The translations under genes were made by a program, and so were the position numbers. From Locusta migratoria (Eukaryota; Arthropoda; Insecta; Orthoptera; Acrididae), in assembly GCA_026315105.1 (NCBI GenBank), contig CM048744.1:972694221-972758220 (forward strand): DNA of 64,000 bases, written 5' to 3'. Below the pieces are notes generated by a model. The model ran no database searches. It saw only the letters and a list, made by a program, of their open reading frames with translations, and was not told where the DNA came from. Positions 1 through 10,418 of the stretch are shown here, piece after piece (the first letter of the stretch is position 1; each line of letters begins with the position of its first letter).

Positions 1-546
1 TATTGTGGGGAAGGCGAACCAAAGGTTACGTTTCATTGGCAGAACGCTTCGAAGATGCACCAGCTCCACCAAAGAGACTGCCTACATCACACTTGTGCGT
101 CCTCTCCTGGAGTACTGTTGCCCATTGTGGGACCCTCACCAGGTGGGACTGACGGAAGATATTGAGAAGGTTCAGAGAAGGGCAGCTCGTTTTGTTTTAT
201 CACGTTACGGGGGGGGGGGGGGAGCGTCGCAGAATTGTTGCACGAATTGGGGTGGAAATCATTAAAAGAAAGACGTTATTCATTGCGGCGTGATCTGTTT
301 GCGAAGATTCAATCACCGACTTTTAGTTCTGAATGTGAAAATATTTTGCTAGCACCCACCTATTTAGGGAGACATGACCATCCCAATAAAATAAGAGAAA
401 TGAGATCGAAAACGGAACGATTTAGGTGTTCTTTTTTCCCGCGCGCTATTAGAGGATGGAACGGTAGAGAAAAGTTATGAAAGTGGTTAATGAAACGTCT
501 GCCAGGCACTTAAATGTGATTTGCAGAGTATCTATGTAGATGTAGA
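1..546 (+). mobile_element. CR1-like LINE, 3' end fragment with frameshift
   Basis: This is the C-terminal part and 3' tail of a non-LTR retrotransposon reverse transcriptase. The reading frame from position 5 carries the typical region after the catalytic core (ETAYITLVRPLLEYCCPLWD, then a VQRRAARFVLSRY block). It continues from 235 in another frame up to the FFPRAIRGWN block and a stop near 478. The frame break falls at the G homopolymer at 209-222, so the copy is dead. The 3' end near 546 has the CACTTAAATGTGATTTGCAG segment and an ATGTAG-type repeat tail, both also seen at 18700-18752. The 5' part lies outside the window. The CR1/L2-like placement is from family resemblance only. Confidence 0.85.
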
Positions 547-1354
547 TTAGGGACGGCAGAAGCCAGATCCATCGCAAGGTGGGAGCAACACAGTAGCGGG
601 TGATAGCAGCAGTGAGCTACGGAGTAATTTAAGCAGGAGTGTGGCGGTGTGTTTTGCGGATGAGGACGGTGTGCTTGGTGAGGAGAGTGTAGTGTAGTGT
701 AGTGTAGTGTAGTGGTGTTAGCTGGCAGACGGGCGCGTATGCAGTTCCCACGGCGTAGCGGCTAGCGGTCCCGTCGCGTCGCCCGGTGCTCTACTGACTG
801 TGAGCTGCCAGCAAGCCACAGCGGTGGTGGTTCTCACGCCACGAGCGTGAGTGTTCCCAACACTTGCACACCACTCACTCGCGTGCTCGTACCGGTAAAC
901 ACTGCACCACAGGAAGATAACACCGGTAATCAACCTACCCTATCGACGGCGCGTTATTGTCTTTTAGTCGGTTTTACCCTGCACACAACACTGCACAGGA
1001 TAACGGTGGACGACGTTGATATTAAGAGAGAATTATTGTGCTTGTCTAGCGCACAGTGTTTGACGAAATAAACAAATTGGAGTGGGAAAGGAAGATTTTA
1101 CGTATTTCATTTCGTGCGTACTAAATGAGAACTATGTGGAAGGACGCCTCTTAAAATTGCACCTGTTACTCGAAAACTCTGTAGGCTGCTAATTACCTAC
1201 CACAACTTAACCTTAAGAAATACAACTACATACACTCTTTACTTACAAGCAAACGTAATAGTTTTCATTGTGCTTTGACTACTCCCCAGCGCGCAGGAAT
1301 GGCCATACACTGTAAGGCGCCTTGCTGCGGAGTGTGCATCTAATTAGTAAATAT
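547..1354. other. Unassigned stretch with a short microsatellite
   Basis: No gene or recognised repeat was found here. It begins directly after the LINE tail. It contains a pentanucleotide run (AGTGT, about 5.5 units) at 686-714 and a moderately GC-rich part at 720-900. Short open frames exist but none resembles a known protein. Confidence 0.5.
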
Positions 1355-1804
1355 AATATTAAATAATAACAACTGCAGAATCAGAAGTGACGTCTGTTCT
1401 TTCGGAACAGACGCCACATGTATATACATAATATGCCGGTGACGGGCAATGATCCTATCGTTAGTGGGGTGGGGTGGGCAAGTTTGAAGCCCTTACTCTT
1501 ACGGGAATTAGTAATAACTACGAGTTTGAGTACTGTGGGCAGGGCGAAGCTGGGAATTTGTATCTGACGGGAGGCGTGCATGGGTAGTCCTTGCAAGTGC
1601 GGTGATCACTGTGTCCCCAGTGGTGTAGGCGTCAGCGCAACTGCCTAGAAAGCAGGAGACCCGGGTTCGAATCCCGGCTGGGTACACATTTTCAGCTTTG
1701 CCCAATCGCAGTTGATGTCATATATTCTATGAATATTAAATAACAACAACTGCAGGATCAGAAGTGACGTCTGTTCTCTCGGAACAGACGCCACATGTAT
1801 ATAC
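1355..1804 (+). repeat. tRNA-like composite repeat bounded by two direct copies of a hairpin module
   Basis: A module of about 73 bp occurs at 1355-1427 and again, nearly identical, at 1732-1804. Each copy holds a perfect 9-bp inverted repeat (CGTCTGTTC with GAACAGACG, 5-nt loop) at 1391-1413 and 1768-1790. Between them, around 1612-1686, lies a tRNA-like stretch with an A-box-like TGGTGTAGGCG and a perfect B-box core GGTTCGAATCC, ending in CCCGGCTGGGTAC. This fits a SINE with an RNA polymerase III promoter. Whether the flanking modules belong to the SINE or form a tandem junction cannot be decided here. Confidence 0.65.
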
Positions 1805-1871
1805 CTATACATTTATCTGAAGATAAACGACATGGTCAAAACTAACTGCCATGCCGTCTTGTTAAATAAAT

Positions 1872-2259
1872 GAAATTTGCTGCGTTTAAAATGTCAGCCT
1901 TGTAGTTACAGGTACCGTGAAGTAAGAAGTTTCACTCATCAGGCGTTTCACATGCTTTCAGTATTAATGAGCATGCAGTAATCTTAGATCCGAAGCACCA
2001 CATTTATTTGAACCTGCTTATTGTGCTTATGTCATCGTCTTTCTCTTCCCCTCCCCATACACTCCTCTCCAGCACGAAATTCCTTCATTTTTTTCGGGAA
2101 TGTGTCCTTTAAAGCAATCCCGTTTTAGTCATGTTACGCCAAATCTCCTGTAAAAATTCTCTTTTTCTAACACTATGCCAACTGATAGTTATAAAAAATT
2201 GCCGATTCTGACGATGACAAGATCGAAACGCGTCAATTAATGAGTAGCCTATTATCAAA
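1872..2259 (+). repeat. Left terminal inverted repeat of the 1872-5060 element
   Basis: It pairs with 4665-5060 on the opposite strand. The shared inner edge has the CGTCAATTAATG-type sequence followed by CCTATTATCAAA. A hammerhead-like motif lies at 2208-2234 near the inner edge. Confidence 0.8.
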
Positions 2260-3317
2260 GACGGACATCTGTCGTTTGCCAGGAACTGAGATAAACCGTT
2301 TACTATTGCGAAACGTAGAGATAATATATTTATAAGCTGATTTGAGCATTATCAACTTTAATACTCGAGGATTTGTACCTGAACGTGGCTGATATCAATT
2401 TCATTACTCAAGAACCTTCAAATTGTGTTTGAAAATACAGATGTACGTCTTTGAAACAAAACTTGTAGGTGTCCGCTTTTGATGTGATCACGCTTTCAGA
2501 TGTCCGTTTTTGATACACAGAGATTCGCTTACTGTTGACGAGAATTTTTTGCAGATATACAATCTGGGAAATTATAGGAATATCGACATAAATTGGAAAA
2601 TGTTAAATTCTGAACTCTATTACATATTGGAAAAATGAAAACTACAGTAATCACAATCTTTTTTATATACAAAATGAAATGTTACGGCAGTAAATCTCTA
2701 AAATTATTAGCATAAGGTCTGTTGAAACTGTCGCCAGATTTTTCCGTAAACATCCTTACGTTACTTCTGACATCGAACTTCTTTCCAACAGCTGATAGTT
2801 TCGTACAACACACCCTTCAATAGAACAGTATAGTTTAAAAGCTAGTCTTACCTTTGTTTCTTTTCAATGTTTATTTTCCATTTTTCGGATTGTGTCAACC
2901 ACTTCCTAGCTTTTCCTTCGGACACTGGTGACATATTATGTTCCATTTTACTCGCTTTAATTTGGTAATCAGTAATAATACTGTAAAAAATTACTGTAAA
3001 ACCTACGTACGGGCTAATGTGTCTTAGTACCTGGCATATACTGTCGCCATGTCTGATTTTCGAGGTCATGTGATCATATACTGTGTTCCCGTTAGTTCAC
3101 ATTGCTTATTTCAACAGGTGTCCGAATTTGATATCAAGCTCTTATGCAGGTGTCCGCTTTTGATGTGAACAGTCAAATTTAACGTGTGATTTATCACATT
3201 CACATCAATCTTTGGAAAAAAAAAAACTGATTTCATCAATGAAAAGAGCGGAAACACTTCCCTTAGGATCGACTGCTAACTAAATTTCGTCCATTAGGTC
3301 AGATGTCCGCGTTTGAT
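2254..3317. repeat. Dispersed short motif, TGTCCG-NN-TTTGAT, six copies
   Basis: A motif of about 16 bp, RGNTGTCCGNNTTTGAT, occurs directly at 2468-2483, 2498-2513, 3116-3132, 3148-3164 and 3301-3317. It occurs once inverted at 2254-2270, at the inner edge of the left TIR. Repeats of this sort near transposon ends are often transposase-binding sites in other families. That role is only inferred here. Confidence 0.6.
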
Positions 3318-3376
3318 ATTAGGCTATTCACATAATAGCCGCATCACCACATGTGGCCTTCGTATTTGCCCACTTT

Positions 3377-3915
3377 AGGTTACGGTAGTAATACTAAAAG
3401 TGGGCCTTTGCAATCGTCTTTTGACAGCTCGAAATTTAAATGAAAATAACGGCTTAACCATTCATCTGACACGAAAATTGAATAACCGAATTTGTAGAGG
3501 AGAAAATTCTCTACAACTTTGCTCTGTCATATTTTTTTCATATCTCATATCGTTTCAGAAATATTTGCAAAAATAACGGCGATTTTAGGATGCCTGTCTG
3601 TCCGTAACGTTTTACCTGTTTTTAAGACGAACCGTTCAACCAACCAGTACCAAATTTAACAGACATAATTGTAGGCCCCCAGAGACCAGAATCTCTTTTT
3701 TTCAAATTTTTCGGACATAAAATACGGCAGTAATACAAAAAAAGCCGTTTGTGACATAATTGTAATTTCAAACGAACCGTTCATCTGACACGAAAATTGA
3801 ATAGCCTAATTGGTAGAGGGGAAAATTCTCTACAACTTTGTTCCCTTATGTTTTTGTCATTTCTCGTATCGCTTTAGACATATTTGCAAAAATAACGGAG
3901 ATTTGACACCCTCCA
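3377..3915 (+). repeat. Internal direct duplication inside the TIR element
   Basis: Two copies of a module of roughly 170-200 bp start near 3377 and 3719. They share TTCATCTGACACGAAAATTG (3461 and 3780, offset 319) and AAAATTCTCTACAACTTTG, and both run on through ATATTTGCAAAAATAACGG. Similarity is high but interrupted by small differences. Neither copy shows coding potential. Confidence 0.7.
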
Positions 3916-4195
3916 TTGAATTAACGAAAACCAGCCGTTCGGAGATGTTACGTGACATTGCTCGCCCAGAACTCTGTGGCATACGCCATCTTGCGTTGCG
4001 TATTTGATGATTTTTCTTATTTTACTTATACGTTGTCATTTCAAAGCAATGGAACACTGAAGAATTAAGAAAAACGCGTCGTTCTTCGTACGATAAATGA
4101 TAATCTAGTGTCTATAAATGCCATATTAGAATCAGTTAACAACGGCCATCAATAGTATGAGATTAAATAACACGATTCCTAACTGATAGTCGTAG

Positions 4196-4400
4196 CCGGT
4201 CGCGGTGGCCGTGGGGACTGAGGCGCTCCAGTCATTGTCTGCACGGCCACTACGGTCGAGGGTTCGAATCCCCCCCTCGGGCATGGATATTTGTGCCGTC
4301 ATTAGTATTAGCTAGTTAATACGTAGTTTGTAAGTTTAGGGACTGATGACCCCGTAGTTAAGTCCCATAAGCTACACAAACATTTGAACATTTTGAATTT
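4196..4400 (+). mobile_element. SINE-1 (class II tRNA-like head) with 12-bp target-site duplication
   Basis: The head resembles a long-variable-arm tRNA (Leu/Ser type): an A-box-like GGTGGCCG, then GGCGCTCCAGTCA, and a B-box GGTTCGAATCC. The body continues with the family's GGGACTGATGACCCCGTAGT and ends ACATTTGAACATTTTG. The insertion is flanked by perfect TGATAGTCGTAG copies at 4184-4195 and 4401-4412. This is the reference copy for the SINE-1 family in this window. Confidence 0.92.
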
Positions 4401-4470
4401 TGATAGTCGTAGCGTAGTGGGCAAAGCGTTGGACTGTGACGCTGAAGGTTAGTGGTTCGGAACCCGCCAG
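4401..4470 (+). repeat. tRNA-like relic split by the SINE
   Basis: Once the SINE is removed, the host sequence reads as a tRNA-like unit: an A-box-like TAGCGTAGTGGGC and a B-box-like GGTTCGGAACC about 45 bp later. It is degenerate and not a functional tRNA. It is probably the head of an older SINE. Confidence 0.4.
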
Positions 4471-4664
4471 TACCTAATTTGTTTTTTCCTAAAAGGGTTT
4501 CAGACACTCTAATTAATTAATTGTTTATTATTTAGATTATTATTTTGGTCCAAAAAGGTTGTAAAAACTTATAAAACTACAAATCCAAAGTGGTCCGTAA
4601 AACACTTCAGAACGATATTTTTGAAAGCGTCCTTTATAACACTGTTTAATTACGAAATTGAAAA

Positions 4665-5060
4665 TTTGATAATAGGCTAATCATTTATTGACGCGTTTCT
4701 ACCTTGTCATCGTCAGAATCGGTAATTTTTTATAGCCATCAATTGGCATGGTGTTACAAAAAGAGAATTATTACAAGAGATTTGGCGAAACGTGACTAAA
4801 ACGGGATTGCTTGAAAGGACACATTCCCGAAAAATGAAGGAATTTCGTGCTGGAGGGGAATGTTTGGGTGGGGGAGAGGGGGGGGGGCGGAGACCGCAGG
4901 GAAACACGATGACAGGCGCACAATAAGCAGGTTCAAGTAAATGTGGTGCTTCGGATCTAAGATTACAGCATGCTCATTAATACTGAAAGTATGAGAGAAA
5001 CTGCTTACTTCACGGTACCTGTAACTACAAAGCTGACATTTTAAACACAGCAAATTTCTA
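4665..5060 (-). repeat. Right terminal inverted repeat of the 1872-5060 element
   Basis: Inverted partner of 1872-2259. It contains the complement of the same landmarks, including the GGTACCTGTAACTACAAAG stretch near the outer end. An inverted hammerhead-like motif lies at 4689-4716. Confidence 0.8.
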
Positions 5061-5109
5061 AAAAATGTTCAAATGTTTGTAGAACTTATGGGCCTTAACT
5101 ACGAGGTCA
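5061..5109 (-). mobile_element. SINE-1 tail fragment
   Basis: About 49 bp matching the 3' tail of SINE-1 on the minus strand (complement of the ACATTTGAACATTTT end through the ACCTCGTAGTTA-like part). The head is missing, so this is a strongly 5'-truncated insertion abutting the right TIR. Confidence 0.7.
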
Positions 5110-5454
5110 ACATACCTCATTAGTGGCTTCACGTCCAATTTGTAATTCACGGCAGCGTAAGACAGGAGACGTTAGTAGGCCCCGGTGCGTCCGCAGAGCA
5201 GCGAGTGACGTGAGCAGCCGGACGCAGGGAAGTGGATGCGTCACCTCAGGCCCAGGCGTGCCATTCCTCCACCTCACCACCACACGGCTCATTCACCGAC
5301 CGTCGCCATTCACAAGCACTGCCGCTGCGTTTGCCGGCCATTCTCAGTCTCATGGTAAATGGTTTCTTACCTGCTCCTATCACCAGCTGAAACGTTGTTG
5401 TCTTCTAATATATAAAGCAGAGTGTCCGTATATTTGTACGTGTTGCATACTGTG

Positions 5455-5651
5455 GCCGGCCGCGGTGGCCCAGTGGACTGAGGCTCTCCAGTCGCGGTCT
5501 GCACGGCCACTACGGTCGGGGGTTCGAATCCCCTCTCGGGCATGGATATTTGTGCCGTCCTTACTATAAGGTAGTTGATAAGTAGTTTGTAAGTTTAGGG
5601 ACTGATGACCCCGTAGTTAAGTCGCATAAGCTATACAAACATTACATTATA
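5455..5651 (+). mobile_element. SINE-1 with 12-bp target-site duplication
   Basis: Head, B-box (GGTTCGAATCC) and GGGACTGATGACCCCGTAGT body as in the 4196 copy. The flanking repeats TTGCATACTGTG at 5443-5454 and 5652-5663 are perfect. The duplicated target includes the first four bases of the solo LTR that follows, so the SINE landed on the LTR edge after the LTR had inserted. Confidence 0.92.
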
Positions 5652-5659
5652 TTGCATAC

Positions 5660-6674
5660 TGTGACGATACTGCCGGCCCTCTCATCTCAATGTTACCGTA
5701 CGATACCGTCTGCATCGGACCTGGAATCGTGTGGTGTAATAGTTTTTGCGTGTGAAGTTACAAACGAAATACCCAGCCTAGGAATCAGGACAGTGTCTCG
5801 GTGATACTGTGATTAAAACAAGTGATAAAAAAGTGATAGATTTCATTAATTAAGAGATTTGTATAAGACGTTTCCAGACAGTTCTATAAACAATAGTTTC
5901 GTTATTGTATGTCATTTAAAGACTTAAACAGACGAGTTGTAAAAACTTTTGTGAAAAAGTTGTATTGACCAGCTAATTGTGTTAATAAATGTAATAGTCG
6001 AGAATTAAATATTATGATTCGTTGTATATATAGACTGACGTGAGATTTAAAACCTAGTTTCAGAATTGCCAATATATTTGATAATTAAATACATGTTAAG
6101 AACATGTATGATGTACTCATTAACTAATTAATTGACATTTAACATTGCCGTTTTTTGCAAAACAAAGTACCGCTATTTTTTCTTAAAACGATATCTGCCA
6201 TGTAAAATTATTGTATGTGTAGTTTTCATTTTATAGGGTGATTATTTTTGTGTACATGAAATGTTTTCTTTGTGCGTTTGTTAATTGTAAATTAGTATAT
6301 TCAATTGTTATGAACAATGCATAATGTAAGTTTATTATTGCCGATGTTATATATTTGCCTCACCGCCTTGCGTGGGGAAAATTTAAGTTCGAGTTCTGTC
6401 TTTTTATCAAATGCTTTGGAAGCTATGTCAGTCTGTGTTGTGGTGTATTGTATGTATTATAAAGTTGTAAATGTTTTGGTGAACAAGCAGTTTGATTGCA
6501 AATTAAGGAATTGGAAAATTGTACCTACGAGTATTTATTTCTGCCACGACGCCCCAGGAGAATAATTTTGCAGAGAGCAGAACCCCCATACATCGTTATG
6601 TTGAAAAGATAAGTATCTTGTTTGGAAGAGGTAGAATGAACTGTAATTATTTAAATCTACAGTAAAACGTTACA
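5660..6674 (+). mobile_element. Probable solo LTR with 4-bp target duplication
   Basis: A 1015-bp insertion begins TGTGACG and ends GTTACA (TG..CA), flanked by ATAC at 5656-5659 and 6675-6678. The related repeat at 60621-61471 shows the uninterrupted site, reading GCATACAAATCTACAG across the junction. Those features are what recombination between two LTRs would leave. No primer-binding site, polypurine tract or internal coding region accompanies it, as expected for a solo LTR. A different kind of insertion with TG..CA ends is still possible. Confidence 0.68.
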
Positions 6675-7502
6675 ATACAAATCTACAGTTTTGTTCCAAT
6701 CTTTATTAACTTTTGTACACGTAAGCTTCAATCAATGAGGACGTTCGCCCTAAGTGTAAGAATCATATACGATATATAGTTCACGAGATATGACATCATA
6801 AACAAAGAGATGCGCGAAAAACTGCTGCCTTTTGCGACAACGCTGCTCATTTTCTCCTAAACCATTGGACCGGTTTCAACCAAATTTGGTATACACATTC
6901 CTTACCGTGAGGTAACAATTGCTGCATACGGCACATCGTTCAAAAGATAATACGTCATAACCAATAGAAATCGCAAAAAATGCCATATAATGCGGCGAGA
7001 CTTTCGAAATACACTGTATGAGAATGACAGTACTTGGCGACTTGCAACAAACTTTAAACATAATTTCAAACCTTTATTAAAATTTTTCGCGCTGGCAACC
7101 ATAGTAAAATGATGAAAGGAAAAAAAGTTTCTCGCTTACTACTATTCCGCTGTTTATGGAGTAAAACCACGGCTCTCGGTATGACGTTACAATTTATAAT
7201 GTGAACACTACAAATTGTAGCGACAGGAAATTTTACAGACACTATACACATATATAGTTGAATGTAGCTTCTAAATTGTATCACAGTACAACACGTAGTT
7301 CATGAGATATGAGCACATAAAGAGGAACGTTCATGGAAAATCGCCCCATCACGCACCAAGTTTTAATCTGTTACTTCTTTACTACTAATTGTATCCCCAA
7401 GAGATTTTACAGTCATACCCCCCTTATACAAAAAAGAATATTTACCTAAAAATGGCACAAGACCATATTCAAGCTATACATACGTAACAAACAGTTTTAC
7501 TT

Positions 7503-7534
7503 CTGATGAAGGCTCCCTTAGTGAAGCCGAAAAC
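7503..7534 (+). other. Hammerhead-like motif
   Basis: CTGATGA at 7503-7509, one extra A, then a 4-bp stem (GGCT with AGCC) closing a loop, followed by GAAAAC at 7529-7534. It resembles a hammerhead ribozyme core, but the extra base between the core and the stem departs from the classical consensus. Confidence 0.35.
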
Positions 7535-7799
7535 ATGCTAAAGTAGAAACTTTCGGAACCGAAGAGCTGTTTTTCAAGTGTTTATTTTATAACCAGACCA
7601 TTATATCTGAATCATAGTGCTTTCGTAATACAACAATGCAGGCCTAATAAAAGTGAAATTAATTTTACATTAATTCTTAATTGAACAGAGCGTATATAGT
7701 TTAATAAGAAATACACTGTGTTAACGATGAATAACCACAAAACTGAGAACAATTATCGGGAACTAATCGATAGCTGAATGAACAAGAGGCAACATGTAA

Positions 7800-8049
7800 A
7801 ACCGAGCGAGATGGCGCAGTGGTAACACACCGGAATCGTGTTCGGAAGTATAGTGGTTCAAATCCACCTCCGGCCATCCAGTTTTAGGTTTTTCGTGATT
7901 TCCCCAATTCACACCAGGCAAATGCCGGGATGGTTCCTTTCAAAGGGCACGGCTGATTTCCTTCCCCCATCCACACCCGCAAATCCGAACGTGACTTCCG
8001 TCTCTAATGACCACGCTTTCGACGGGACGTTAAACCCTAAGATTCCTTC
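7800..8049 (+). mobile_element. SINE-3 with 10-bp target-site duplication
   Basis: A tRNA-like head (A-box-like GATGGCGCAGTGG, B-box-like GGTTCAAATCC) is followed by a body with GGCAAATGCCGGGATGGTTC and GACGGGACGTTAAACCC. Perfect CAACATGTAA copies flank it at 7790-7799 and 8050-8059. The same family is part of the palindrome at 23620-24355. Confidence 0.88.
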
Positions 8050-8299
8050 CAACATGTAATTTTGATGAATTCTAAAAAAGAGATTTACTGATTTACGAAT
8101 TGACTATACAACGGAATCTTGCTTAACGAACGTAGTTCACTTCTAACATTTGCTTGAAACACGAAACACCCCTGAAAAATCCATATTTCTTGTCGGAAGT
8201 CATGTGAAAAAAGATTATTCCATTCCGAACATACCATTCTACAATAAATAATTCAGTAGATGTTTCGACGAAAGAATATTAAATTCGTTGGCTTTCAGA

Positions 8300-8300
<1 letters not shown>

Positions 8301-8334
<34 letters not shown>
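8301..8334. repeat. (CA)n microsatellite
   Basis: Pure CA run of 17 units. Confidence 0.97.
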
Positions 8335-8337
<3 letters not shown>

Positions 8338-8477
8338 ATGTTCCAGTTGGCGGCATTGTCGACACAATTCTTTTCTTTATTTTTTAAATGGGTCGCATAT
8401 TTAAAAAGAAAAAAAAAGATAAAACACTGCCCTATAGTATTGTAGAAAGATATAAAAAAGCCAAGATCGCTGATTAT

Positions 8478-8543
8478 CAATTTTTATTTACGACGACCGG
8501 TTTCGCCGAACTATGTCAGCATCATCTGGTCAAATAAAATCAG
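8478..8543 (-). other. Hammerhead-like motif with long outer stem
   Basis: On the minus strand, CAGATGA (complement of 8522-8528) is followed by one T and a 5-bp stem (GCTGA with TCGGC), then GAAAC (complement of 8500-8504) and GTC (complement of 8492-8494). The segments outside the core, ATTTTATTTGAC upstream and GTAAATAAAAAT downstream, are largely complementary. That gives the outer helix expected of a type I hammerhead. The core U4 position is A here and there is one extra base before stem II, so activity is doubtful. Confidence 0.42.
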
Positions 8544-8544
8544 T

Positions 8545-9238
8545 TTACAAGGCCATAATCTTGTAATGTCAATCAGTTGTTATATAACAATTTACAATGC
8601 ATAGGTGCACTATGTCATTATAATGAAACATAATTATCACAGTGGGTGACAATATGATAATTGGATCGCCTCCTAGAACGTAAACCAACTGCCCTATAGG
8701 TCTTGGGACTACGGCTGAGCCCTATACAGACGGACATCACCCAGAGTAATTTCCATCTTCAGCGGCCTCTTTTAATGGCGAAGTGACACATCTGTGACTC
8801 ACGGACTGGTTTCAAGTCGTCGAACTGCCCGTCCACAATGTGAGCTCTCCAGTAGCTAATGCCTTGCATACACACTGCCGGACCACACGCAACGTGGCAC
8901 GCACCGGGTCCACAACCACCGTACTGTATACACGGGGTAAGTGCGTTCGTGCTCAGGCTTCGCTGTAGTTAACACGTCCATTTCCTTTTACTGTCACTGG
9001 CCTAGTGTTCCGTCGTTACTAGCAGTCCTTACATACCAACTGCCAGCTGGTCCTTAGCGAATTTTAGCTGTTCCTTACCAACTTTTAGTTGTTCCTCACA
9101 CCCAAACCTCCAGATGTTAGTCAGTCACCAAACGTTGTGTATTGACAGAGTATCAACCGAAACTTAACTTCGATATAAGTAGTGGTAAATGCTGTCGTCC
9201 AGAAGAACTTGTATAAACGTCAAGTAATGAGTACCACC
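8545..9238. other. Unassigned stretch
   Basis: No gene or recognised repeat. The last eight bases, GTACCACC (9231-9238), are the left target duplication of the hAT-like element that follows. Confidence 0.5.
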
Positions 9239-10410
9239 CAGTGGCGTAGCTATCGTAGGGCTAGGCGGGGCAGTGCCCCGGGGCCCCCAAGCTCCAGGGG
9301 CCCCTCGGCCTTCGTGAGCGGCGATCGAAAAAAGTTACAGTAGAGCGTCGAATTTTTTATTTAATTTTTTTTTTTTACTCTCCTACCCTATCGTCCATCA
9401 TATCCCCCTTCCCCTCAAACCAAGTTTCCCACAGTAGCCGCACTGAGCCACCGGCTGTCGGAACAATGCTTCTAATTGGGCCTTCACGAGACAGGCGAAG
9501 CTGCCAGTCAATGTGTCCAGCAATCGGCACACTCCAGTCGGCAGACGTACAGTAGCGGCAGCATCACAGCTGCTCACAGCAACAGCCGCGTCTTCCAAGT
9601 GTTGCGGCGTGCAATGTGAAGGATCGCGCTCCTCCAAATACAGTATAAATACATTTACTGTGCAGTACTTTTTATTGGCAAATAGAAGTGTACAATTCGA
9701 ATATCCAAATAAAACGGTTTTCCGAATATCCATGTCCCCAAATTATTTCGGATAATAGAAGTTATACTGTATGTAATATTTCAGTTGAATGAAGGAAAGA
9801 GGACTTTTAATTTTTCCTGTTGAAATTGACCTCTACATGGACAGTTCGCCAATTATGTGAGGAAATTATAACAAAATATGTATAATTAGAATGTGAGGTT
9901 ACGGAAGTGTTTACCGCAGTTTTATTCTTCTGCAGCAGCCGAAAGGGCGAAATAGCGAGAAAGCGAGGCCCCACTCTGTCTACCCCATTACGTCGCAAAA
10001 GGAAATTACACGGTGTTTTACAAAGTTATACCGACCATTCCACAGTGCACCTCACAAATCACAGATGACGTGCTGCGCAGACACACCTGGAGAGTGCGCA
10101 TTTTCCACAAAATGCGTTGCGCCAGGAAACAGGCATGTTTATTTTCCACAAATGCGTTAATACCGTAATTTTTGCGTGAAAGCAATACAAACAAACAAAC
10201 ATTCACAATTATATTACAGAGTACGATTAAATATTACCTGCTGCGTAACACATAATAATTTACTTAGTAGTATTTGGGTTTGCCTTATTATGTCTTCCAG
10301 TGTGCGGTAAGGAGCTGATAATGTACTTCTGCATCTGTACAGTATTAGTGTAAAGAGGGCCCCATTGTCATTTTTGCACCGGGGCCCTTGGTGACATAGC
10401 TACGCCACTG
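9239..10410. mobile_element. hAT-like non-autonomous element 1
   Basis: A 1172-bp element with ends CAGTGGCGTAGCTA and the exact complement TAGCTACGCCACTG, followed inward by GGGGCC-rich sequence on both sides. Perfect 8-bp target duplications GTACCACC lie at 9231-9238 and 10411-10418. The CAG..CTG termini and 8-bp duplication fit the hAT superfamily. No transposase frame is present. Terminal parts are shared with the element at 15282-16315 but the interiors differ. Confidence 0.88.
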
Positions 10411-10418
10411 GTACCACC

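Larger units (their letters stand above)
1872..5060. mobile_element. DNA transposon with about 390-bp terminal inverted repeats, no transposase seen
   Basis: The segments 1872-2259 and 4665-5060 are inverted copies of each other. They begin with GAAATTTGCTG and its complement and match over nearly 400 bp with scattered differences and a poly-G expansion at 4880-4887. The 3.2-kb interval has no long open frame, so it looks non-autonomous. Inside are a SINE (4196-4400), a tRNA-like relic and an internal direct duplication. No clean TSD is visible, because the right flank is occupied by a SINE tail (5061-5109). The superfamily is unknown. Confidence 0.75.
5404..7466 (+). mobile_element. Helitron-like dispersed repeat, copy 1, interrupted by solo LTR and SINE
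   Basis: The parts 5404-5451 and 6675-7466 match 60621-61430 nearly continuously, for example at TATTTGTACGTGTTGCATAC and CGGCGAGACTTTCGAAATAC. The head starts TCTAATATATAAAGCAG, similar to Helitron 5' ends that begin TC followed by an A/T-rich run. No coding capacity is visible. The classification is inferred from the other copy, which ends in a GC-rich hairpin. Confidence 0.6.

Noticed and set aside
686..714. CRISPR-like or satellite array
   Set aside because: A simple pentanucleotide microsatellite. No spaced direct repeats of CRISPR type occur anywhere in the window.
1815..1845. Further hammerhead-like motif (CTGAAGA followed by AAAAC)
   Set aside because: No pairing stem between the two parts.
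5123..5569. 148-codon open frame on the plus strand
   Set aside because: Runs from unassigned sequence into the tRNA-like head of a SINE, so it is a chance frame.
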